A DNA stretch of 10,819 bases from Methylococcales bacterium (lineage in GTDB: Bacteria > Pseudomonadota > Gammaproteobacteria > Methylococcales > Methylomonadaceae): NCBI GenBank assembly GCA_023134955.1, contig JAGLUC010000383.1, positions 1-10,819 of the forward strand. The letters run 5' to 3'. The notes below the pieces were generated by a model, which was not told the DNA's origin, made no database searches, and saw nothing but the letters and a program-made list of their open reading frames with translations. The translations under genes and the position numbers were made by a program. Of the stretch, positions 1 to 5,597 are shown one piece after another. The first letter of the stretch is position 1. Every line of letters begins with the position of its first letter.

Positions 1-2
1 AG

Positions 3-1754
3 TTAATGAGTGGCTGGAATAATGGGACGTGGGGATATTTTATTGATGTACATCATTTTGAAGAACAGGGTTGGCGTAATTTTTCAGAAACCAAGGCTGA
101 TCAGGTTTTTAGCACGTTAAGCTGGCGAGGTGACAGAGGGAGTCTTGATTTAACACTGGGTGCTAATGATAATGATATGAAGGGTAATGGTGCGGTGCCT
201 ATTCAATTACATGAGCAGCAACGCGAAGCTATTTTCACCCATTTTGACCAAACAATTACACGTATGTTCTTTTCTGAACTGGAAGGTACATTTGATGTGA
301 CAGATACTTTCCAGCTAAGCACTAATGTTTATTTTCGTCAAAATAGAATTAAGTCATTTAATGGGGATGATAGTGATTTTGAGGCGTGTGATTTATCCGC
401 AGGATTGCTTTGTGAAGAACCTGGGGTTGATGAGGAGGTTGTAGTCGACACTAATGGCAATGATGTTGCTTTTAGTGATAGCGTAGATGGAGCAACCAAT
501 AACACCAGTCAAACCCATATGCGAAGTGTGGGTGGTACGATTCAGTCAATGTTTAATAAAGATATTTTTGGGCATGAAAATGTGTTTGTTTTTGGCGCGG
601 CTATTGACCATGCCGAGGTGCATTTTGAATCAAATACGGAGTTGGCACAATTAACCTCAACACGAGGTACGCTGGGTAGTGATATTTTTACTGAAGAAGG
701 TAAAGTACGGCTTAATACCACTACTAAAACCTATGGGGTTTATTTTAGTGAAAGTTTTTCTGTGACAGATGCTTTAACGGTTAGTTTTTCTGGCCGATAT
801 AACCATACCCGTATAAGGTTGAAAAATCAGTTTATTAATGGAGTAGATAAATTAACTGGAGAGCATAGTTTTGATCGATTTAATCCGGCGGCAGGCATTA
901 CTTATCAAATTGTCGATAATTTAACTGTCTACGGAAGTTATAGTGAATCATCAAGAGTACCTACACCGATGGAGCTTAGTTGTGCCGATGAAAATGACCC
1001 TTGTAAATTACCCAATGCATTTTTAGCTGATCCGCCGTTGGCACAAGTAGTAGCAAAAACTTGGGAAGCTGGTTTTAGAGGAAACCTGGATGAGTTATTA
1101 GGCAAAGGTGATTTAAGCTGGAACGCTGGTTTTTTTCATACCACTAATCATAATGATATTATCTTTAACCGGGGTGGCGGTAGTATTAGTGAAGGTTTTT
1201 TTAGTAATGTAGGGCAAACATTACGTTATGGTGTGGAAACAGGATTGAGTGTTAATGTGCCTGATTTATTCAGTGATATTGATGACTGGCATTTTTCAAC
1301 CAATTATACTTATTTGAATGCCCGGTTTTTGGATGGTTTTACTATTCAAAATCCATTAGATACCACTCAAGCAGCTTTAGTTGAAACAGGCGACCGTATT
1401 CCTGGTATCCCGGAACATATTTATAAAGCATCATTGGGTGTTGATTTGTGGAAAAAATTGTCTTTAGCTATAGATACACAATACAGTGGTGAGCAATATT
1501 TTAGAGGGGATGAAGCCAATATAACTGATCCACTGGGTGGATACTGGGTGTTTAATTTTAGAGCTGAGCTAAAAATTAATGAGCATGTTGCACTATTTGG
1601 TCGTGTTGACAATATTTTTGATCGGGACTACAAGTCCTTTGGTGTTTACGGGGAAGCTGATGGAGTGCTGGGAGCTGCATTTGATGATGGCAGGTTTGTG
1701 TCACCAGGTGCGCCAAGAGCTGGCTGGATAGGTATTCGTCTGACAATGTTGTAA
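3..1754 (+). CDS. TonB-dependent outer-membrane receptor, C-terminal part (5' end outside window)
   Basis: The frame is open from the left edge, so the ATG at position 6 is an internal Met and the signal peptide, TonB box and plug domain lie upstream. The visible roughly 580 residues are beta-barrel: alternating strands and long polar loops, including an Asp/Glu-rich loop with two Cys near residues 120-150 (counted from the ATG at 6). A stretch with PTPMELSCADENDPCKLP, followed by NAFLADPPL, is typical of one TonB-receptor group in proteobacteria. The C-terminus reads GAPRAGWIGIRLTML, the usual last-strand pattern, but it ends in Leu rather than the common terminal Phe or Trp. Family role: energy-dependent import of siderophores, cobalamin or other large ligands across the outer membrane with TonB-ExbBD. 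The ligand cannot be read from this fragment, and no partner transport genes are visible. Confidence 0.93.
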   Translation, partial: LMSGWNNGTWGYFIDVHHFEEQGWRNFSETKADQVFSTLSWRGDRGSLDLTLGANDNDMKGNGAVPIQLHEQQREAIFTHFDQTITRMFFSELEGTFDVTDTFQLSTNVYFRQNRIKSFNGDDSDFEACDLSAGLLCEEPGVDEEVVVDTNGNDVAFSDSVDGATNNTSQTHMRSVGGTIQSMFNKDIFGHENVFVFGAAIDHAEVHFESNTELAQLTSTRGTLGSDIFTEEGKVRLNTTTKTYGVYFSESFSVTDALTVSFSGRYNHTRIRLKNQFINGVDKLTGEHSFDRFNPAAGITYQIVDNLTVYGSYSESSRVPTPMELSCADENDPCKLPNAFLADPPLAQVVAKTWEAGFRGNLDELLGKGDLSWNAGFFHTTNHNDIIFNRGGGSISEGFFSNVGQTLRYGVETGLSVNVPDLFSDIDDWHFSTNYTYLNARFLDGFTIQNPLDTTQAALVETGDRIPGIPEHIYKASLGVDLWKKLSLAIDTQYSGEQYFRGDEANITDPLGGYWVFNFRAELKINEHVALFGRVDNIFDRDYKSFGVYGEADGVLGAAFDDGRFVSPGAPRAGWIGIRLTML

Positions 1755-1770
1755 TGTTTCAAATCGGCAT

Positions 1771-1795
1771 AAAAAAACCCGCATAAAGCGGGCTT
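1771..1795 (-). terminator. Intrinsic terminator reading on the minus strand
   Basis: Read on the minus strand, CCCGC-TTTAT-GCGGG (1792-1778) is followed at once by seven T (1777-1771). The stem extends by one G-U and two A-U pairs at its base (1793-1795 against 1777-1775). On the plus strand the same hairpin lacks an adjacent T-run: the next Ts start about 11 bases later, at 1806. It is therefore a good minus-strand terminator and only a doubtful terminator for the receptor gene that stops at 1754. It lies about 350 bases beyond the BepA stop codon, so it may terminate either a very long BepA 3' UTR or a separate small RNA. Confidence 0.8.
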
Positions 1796-1957
1796 GCGGT
1801 TGACCTTTTTGTTTTTATTATTGTTTTAGATCCGCTTACACCTTAATGGTAAATATAATTAAGCAGTTACTAATATTTTTATTATTATTATATTAGCCTT
1901 ATAGGCTGCTTTCCTCCTCAATAGACGACATAATGTCGAGCAATTCCCTTAGCCTGT
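1771..1957 (-). ncRNA. Candidate small RNA, about 187 nt, Hfq-type
   Basis: A minus-strand promoter-like pair (1964-1991) and the strong terminator (1771-1795) frame about 187 bases with no convincing gene. The interval is rich in perfect pairing. A 6-bp stem (1906-1911 with 1861-1866) encloses a 7-bp hairpin (1890-1896 with 1870-1876) and a 5-bp hairpin (1903-1907 with 1895-1899), which compete at their edges. CGACAT/ATGTCG (1938-1933 with 1931-1926) forms another stem, and GCGG/CCGC (1835-1832 with 1799-1796) a further one. Two exposed A-rich loops (1877-1889 and 1806-1827) read as AAN repeats like those that bind the distal face of Hfq, and the terminator's T7 tail is Hfq-like. Four GGA triplets could be CsrA/RsmA sites. 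I recognise no known RNA family. A 10-codon ATG frame inside (1935-1903) is an alternative or additional use. Confidence 0.45.
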
Positions 1958-1963
1958 ATGAAG

Positions 1964-1991
1964 TTTATATTAAAAAAAACCAGTCTGTCTA
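1964..1991 (-). promoter_or_regulatory. Sigma70-like promoter for the candidate small RNA
   Basis: Minus strand: TAGACA (1991-1986, five of six bases of the -35 consensus), a 16-base spacer, then TATAAA (1969-1964, five of six bases of the -10 consensus). This predicts transcription starting near 1957. Base composition here is very AT-rich, so -10-like matches arise by chance; the argument rests on the paired boxes and on the terminator about 190 bases downstream. Confidence 0.4.
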
Positions 1992-2141
1992 TTAAAAAAA
2001 GCTGATTTAGTCCATTTTTTTAAAAAAAATAAAAATACTATTTAAATACATATGGTTATACTTAATTAGACTATGCTAATACTTGAGATAAGTAGGTAAT
2101 TACTGACTTTTTGAAAGACTAAGTATCAAGCAACCCTAATA

Positions 2142-3599
2142 TTATTTGTTTAATTTACGCTCCTTTTCTTCATTAATAAAAAAATTCAAGCGGTCATTTA
2201 GAATAGCCTGTAGATAAAAATTTATATCTTTTGATTTTTTAGCGAGTTTAATCTGTATGATCGCAGTTTTAGTATGTCCAGTAAGATAATAATATTCAGC
2301 CAGGTAGCGGTGAGAAAGTGCCGCCTGATTTAAATCGGCATGTACCTGGGCAAGTAACGCAAAATACAAAGGTTGTTTTTTTGTTTGATAGTCTAGTGAC
2401 TGTAATAACGATTTTGCTTTTTGCGGATTGCCTGTTTTCAGTAGAGTAGATATGTACTCTATTTTCATTGCATTATTCGTTGGAAAGCGTCGAACAGTCT
2501 GTTCAAATAATGTTAAAGCTGTTTTATATTGCTGTGCTTCTAATGCTGTTTTTGCAATAGCATAGGCATATTGTGGCTGGTTGGGGTGGTTTTTTGCTAA
2601 AGTTTGAAAAATTTTATTTGCAGCTGAAAATTGTTGAGACTCCAGATAAACCAGAGCAATACCATACTTGGCAATAGCTTGTTGATCTTTTGTTCCCAAA
2701 TGTATCCGAGACTTAAAATATTCCAGAGGCGTTTTTTTATCAATCGCGGTCATGACTCTAAGCTTTGCCTTAGTTAAAAGATAGCCTTGAGTATCGGGAT
2801 ATTGTTTGTAGGCATATTTATTGGCTCTACCTCTGGTGTCAGAAATACGTGCAGCAGAAACTGGGTGGGTACGCAAAAAATCAGGTATGCCTTGCCCATA
2901 ATAACGTGTCGATTGCTGCAAGCGTTCAAAGAACACTGGCATACTCCTCGGATTGTAATTAGAGTTTGCCAGGGTTTGCATGCCAATACGATCTGCTTCT
3001 TTTTCATTGTCTCGAGTAAAGTCTATCTGAAACTGTACACTACCAGCCTGTATGGCCACTAATGCTGCTTGCCCTGCGGCGGGTGCTTGAGTTGCCAATA
3101 AAATGGCGGCTAAAGTAGCAGCAGCAGTTGGGATTGATAATCGACTGGCTGCCTCAAATGCGCGGTATAAATGGCGCTGGGTAACATGTGCAATTTCATG
3201 TGCCATCACTGAAGCTAATTCACTTTCTGATTCCGTTAACAACAGTAAAGCAGAATTAATACCAATATAACCACCAGGACCTGCAAAAGCATTGATACGA
3301 TGGTCTAAAACTATAAAAAAATGAAAGGGGTTGGAAGGCAGGTCGCTATTGGCAACAAGTTGTTTTCCAATAGATTGAATATATTGTTGAACTTCTACAT
3401 CCTGGTTGATTTTAATACTGGCATGTAAACTTCTAAAAAAGGCATCCCCTAGTTTTTTTTCTTGTATTGGAGTGATTAATGTACCCGAAGAGTCACCCAT
3501 ATCAGGCAATTGTATTTTATTTATTTCAGTAGCATATTGTTGGCTAGGAAAGAGACTGAGCGTTAGTACCAGGATAATATTTGTGAATTTAAATAACAT
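2142..3599 (-). CDS. bepA: BepA/YfgC-type periplasmic M48 zinc metalloprotease with TPR repeats
   Basis: This is a 485-residue protein, the usual BepA length. Residues 1-23 form a signal peptide (Lys, hydrophobic core, then QQYATE). The M48 domain covers about 45-250: zinc motif HEIAH at 134-138, third ligand Glu201 in NEKEADRIG, and His245 in THPVSAAR, which matches the regulatory active-site His of E. coli BepA. A small-residue hydrophobic stretch at 155-185 is the membrane-apposed loop seen in this family. From about 305 onward, TPR helices run to the Lys-rich end. In E. coli, BepA helps LptD mature, degrades stalled outer-membrane proteins and works with the BAM complex. The start is chosen for the signal peptide; no good Shine-Dalgarno precedes it. 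The gene stands alone, with no close terminator downstream. Confidence 0.92.
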   Translation of the reverse strand: MLFKFTNIILVLTLSLFPSQQYATEINKIQLPDMGDSSGTLITPIQEKKLGDAFFRSLHASIKINQDVEVQQYIQSIGKQLVANSDLPSNPFHFFIVLDHRINAFAGPGGYIGINSALLLLTESESELASVMAHEIAHVTQRHLYRAFEAASRLSIPTAAATLAAILLATQAPAAGQAALVAIQAGSVQFQIDFTRDNEKEADRIGMQTLANSNYNPRSMPVFFERLQQSTRYYGQGIPDFLRTHPVSAARISDTRGRANKYAYKQYPDTQGYLLTKAKLRVMTAIDKKTPLEYFKSRIHLGTKDQQAIAKYGIALVYLESQQFSAANKIFQTLAKNHPNQPQYAYAIAKTALEAQQYKTALTLFEQTVRRFPTNNAMKIEYISTLLKTGNPQKAKSLLQSLDYQTKKQPLYFALLAQVHADLNQAALSHRYLAEYYYLTGHTKTAIIQIKLAKKSKDINFYLQAILNDRLNFFINEEKERKLNK

Positions 3600-3616
3600 G
3601 AATCTAAGACTGGAAA

Positions 3617-3646
3617 AGATGATTTTGGTTCATTAGATGATTTTGG
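3617..3646. repeat. 12-base direct repeat upstream of bepA
   Basis: AGATGATTTTGG occurs at 3617-3628 and again, identically, at 3635-3646 (18-base period). The two copies lie 18-47 bases upstream of the BepA start codon, where transcription-factor sites or the 5' leader would be. A nine-codon frame on the minus strand (ATG at 3633) begins between the copies and stops just before the BepA start. The repeat may be a pair of operator half-sites or simply a small tandem duplication. Confidence 0.6.
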
Positions 3647-3680
3647 CTATAAGTGAGGAGTATTTACATGGAAAATAGCG

Positions 3681-3708
3681 TTGTAGGAGCATCCGCCCAC
3701 CCCTACAG
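3681..3708. repeat. REP-like palindrome between genes
   Basis: TGTAGG (3682-3687) and CCTACA (3702-3707) form a perfect 6-bp inverted repeat around a GC-rich 14-base centre that includes AGCATCCGCCCACC. The segment is much richer in GC than its surroundings and starts like bacterial REP elements of the TGTAGGAGC type. It sits in the 137-base gap between bepA and the small membrane protein gene, the usual place for REP elements. Only one copy is in the window, so repetition elsewhere in the genome is an inference. It could also act as a transcript end for the minus-strand genes 3737-4122, although no T-run follows. Confidence 0.4.
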
Positions 3709-3736
3709 AACAGATTGTTCAAAGTCGGTGAATAAG

Positions 3737-3925
3737 TTACCTGTTGTTTTTTAAATTTGGCCAATTGGAGAAGGCAAAAACCCAAATTATAAAAACATTT
3801 ACCACAGGAATTAAAAGACAAAAAGTCCATCGTTTATCAAGACCTGCTTTGTCTAAAATTTTAGCACCTAACCAGAGTATAAAGGCAGAAAATATAGTGA
3901 GAAGAAAATAGAACAGGATTAACAT
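3737..3925 (-). CDS. Small two-helix membrane protein (second of a paralogous pair)
   Basis: This 62-residue protein has hydrophobic helices at about 2-22 and 35-52. They flank a short polar loop (LDKAGLDKRW), and the tail FSNWPNLKNNR is basic. It is similar in plan and sequence to its upstream neighbour (3925-4122): lysine/glycine loop, aromatic residue, proline in the second helix, then a WPN tail motif. The start codon overlaps the upstream stop by one base (TAATG), which suggests translational coupling. I do not recognise a named family; small proteins with this shape are usually annotated as hypothetical. It probably sits in the inner membrane. The pairing argues that both are real genes, but the function is unknown. 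Confidence 0.7.
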   Translation of the reverse strand: MLILFYFLLTIFSAFILWLGAKILDKAGLDKRWTFCLLIPVVNVFIIWVFAFSNWPNLKNNR

Positions 3926-4122
3926 TATGATTCTCTTTTACTTTCAATTGAATTAGGCCAAGGTAAAAAAGCTAATTGTAAAAAAATTAGCAGTAAGCCA
4001 AATCCAGGTAAAAAAACCAGGGCTGACCATATGGGATTAAAACCAACCTTTTTATAAATAAGCGCGATAGGGACTAAGATCATGAGCCCAGTGATAACGA
4101 TTGGGAATATATCTGGAATCAT
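3925..4122 (-). CDS. Small two-helix membrane protein (first of a paralogous pair)
   Basis: This 65-residue protein has predicted membrane helices at about 4-24 and 31-52. They are joined by a loop reading YKKVGFNP, and the tail is FLPWPNSIESKRES. AAGGA lies about nine bases before the ATG, a good ribosome binding site. The second half aligns by eye with the downstream protein (loop, W or F, then PGFGLLLIFLQLAFLPWPN against PVVNVFIIWVFAFSNWPN), so the two probably arose by tandem duplication. They could form a heteromeric membrane assembly, but that is inference. The gene is divergent from the RRM-like gene at 4252, with 129 bases between. Confidence 0.72.
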   Translation of the reverse strand: MIPDIFPIVITGLMILVPIALIYKKVGFNPIWSALVFLPGFGLLLIFLQLAFLPWPNSIESKRES

Positions 4123-4251
4123 TAGAGATGTCCTTTAGATTTGTTGGAAGTTTAGATTTTAACTTACATTTATTAACTAGAAAAATAAATTTTATTGAAC
4201 TATTATCAGATATAGATAACTAAAACTGAAACTAATTGTTAGGTACTTGCT

Positions 4252-4644
4252 ATGAATGTATTGTTTAAAAATATTCCGATAGGCATTGGGTCTGTTGAGC
4301 TTATTAAATTTATTGATCTTGAATTTAAGAACTGCGATTTTGAAAGAGGTGATTGGTCTGTATCAGAAAGCGCAATTGAGATGTTAGAAAAACAAGATAG
4401 CTTTACTCGTCCTATTGAACAGTTTAGTTTAGTACGAATTAATCCCCCACTTGTTGCAAAAATAATTATTCAAAAATTGAACGGTTGTTATTTTAATGAA
4501 CTTCAAATAACGGTAAGAGAGTATTCTAATCGATCAATAAGTAATGACTCTAGACATAGAGGTCTTGATATTTTGAATAATTTTGTTGATCGAAGAATAC
4601 AAGATAGAAGAAAATATATTTTAGTGTATTCACGGCTAATCTGA
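4252..4644 (+). CDS. RRM-like putative RNA-binding protein
   Basis: In this 130-residue protein the order of elements fits an RNA recognition motif. VLFKNI at 3-8 is RNP2-like strand 1, and SVELIKFIDLEF (14-25) is helix 1. FSLVRI at 58-63 takes the RNP1 position. PPLVAKIIIQKLNG (65-78) is helix 2 with the typical LNG turn, and LQITVREY (84-91) is strand 4. The tail is charged, with FVDRRIQDRRK at 111-121. The aromatic residues that usually stack RNA in RNP1 are mostly absent, so binding may be weak or non-standard. I recall similar small RRM proteins with a VREY strand and an Arg/Asp-rich tail in gammaproteobacteria, but cannot verify this. AGG about eight bases before the ATG serves as the ribosome site. 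The gene is convergent with the hot-dog gene, 20 bases away. Confidence 0.68.
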   Translation: MNVLFKNIPIGIGSVELIKFIDLEFKNCDFERGDWSVSESAIEMLEKQDSFTRPIEQFSLVRINPPLVAKIIIQKLNGCYFNELQITVREYSNRSISNDSRHRGLDILNNFVDRRIQDRRKYILVYSRLI

Positions 4645-4664
4645 ATTAATAGAGCTGCCTTTAA

Positions 4665-5597
4665 CTATTTTTTATCGCCAAGGCTTTTTAGTATTTCTTC
4701 TAAAGGCACCAAATTCATCCTTACTCTGAATAAAACATCGTGGTTATGTAATAGTCCAAAGCAATCATAAGTTCGTAGCATTATATCGGTTTGGTTTAAT
4801 GTGTTGCTGCTTGATTCTGGATGTTGCTTAACCAAAATATAAAGTTTGTCATCATTCTTTAAGCGGCTTAGATATTCTCTGTCAACAGAAATTTCATGTG
4901 AGGTGTAAACCATTGGATTACGTTTAAAATCATGATTTTCTAGTTGCGCTTTTTCTAATAAAGCACCTGATGCTAAGCTACAGGGGAATACTTCTGGGTA
5001 ATTAGCAGTATGCGTTAATTCATCAAAATAATCTGACTGTTCAACTAAAGAACCTGATAGAAAGTTTTTTACATTGCCATTATTTAAAAACTTACGTTTA
5101 AGGAAGAATTCCGTACCTGGAATGATAGTTTTATCTGGTATTACATTAAGATTTGGCAGGTTGCTAAAATTAGTACCCGCCAAAAATAAAGGTGTTTGAG
5201 TTTCTTTTTTAAAGCCTAATAAAATAGTTTTTCCTTTTGACTTTATTGAAACACGGTTTCCCAAGGTGAGTTGGGGAATGGTTTTAATCAGGGTTTTTTT
5301 TATTTCCAGTTGAAAAGGTGTGGCTGGTTTAAGCGCATTGACAAAGGTTATTTGATAATTGCTAAAACGTAGTTTGTTTTCGGAAATAATTTTGTTTTCA
5401 TTACGCGCTTCTCTATATAAACGCATTTGATCTTCAATTAAGGTATTGAGTTGATAACCTAAAACAATAGGGCCTTTAAATGGGTTGTGCATAATCTGTA
5501 ACCATTTGTGTTTGTCATGGAACAGATTAAAGTCATCAGAGGCGTTGCGCGCAACCTCTATATGAATTTGCTCAAAGGTAAAGAATTTGGTTGTCAT
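4665..5597 (-). CDS. MaoC-like two-part hot-dog fold protein (possible acyl-thioester hydratase)
   Basis: This is a 310-residue protein. Residues 19-31 (ASDDFNLFHDKHK) match the hydratase-2 motif of MaoC-type dehydratases, usually SGDxNPxHxD. Asp22 and His27 keep the catalytic spacing, while the Gly and Pro of the motif are replaced by Asp and Leu. PFKGPIVLGYQL (39-50) follows in the place of the family's GxxxHGM helix, without its His. Residues about 160-300 look like a second hot-dog half lacking a clear motif, so the length suits a double hot-dog protein. MaoC relatives hydrate or dehydrate acyl-CoA or acyl-ACP. Its ATG overlaps the stop of the radical SAM gene by four bases (ATGA), so the two are almost certainly translated together and probably act in one pathway. 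The substrate is unknown, and the altered motif leaves open a binding-only role. Confidence 0.72.
   Translation of the reverse strand: MTTKFFTFEQIHIEVARNASDDFNLFHDKHKWLQIMHNPFKGPIVLGYQLNTLIEDQMRLYREARNENKIISENKLRFSNYQITFVNALKPATPFQLEIKKTLIKTIPQLTLGNRVSIKSKGKTILLGFKKETQTPLFLAGTNFSNLPNLNVIPDKTIIPGTEFFLKRKFLNNGNVKNFLSGSLVEQSDYFDELTHTANYPEVFPCSLASGALLEKAQLENHDFKRNPMVYTSHEISVDREYLSRLKNDDKLYILVKQHPESSSNTLNQTDIMLRTYDCFGLLHNHDVLFRVRMNLVPLEEILKSLGDKK

Noticed and set aside
1926..1938. CGACAT-A-ATGTCG as a stand-alone repressor operator
   Set aside because: It falls inside the predicted transcript and downstream of the promoter boxes, and it is explained equally well as an RNA stem. There is no second copy in the window.
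2787..3062. 91-codon plus-strand frame opposite bepA
   Set aside because: It lies wholly antisense to a clear M48 protease gene, has no recognisable domain, and reads as a shadow.
3633..3830. 65-codon minus-strand frame over the REP-like palindrome
   Set aside because: It overlaps the end of the small membrane protein gene in another frame and crosses the palindrome; composition does not look coding.
4657..4689. GCCTT/AAGGC followed by five T as a terminator for the RRM-like gene
   Set aside because: The stem is only 5 bp with an 18-base loop, and one arm lies within the coding sequence of the convergent gene; too weak to list.
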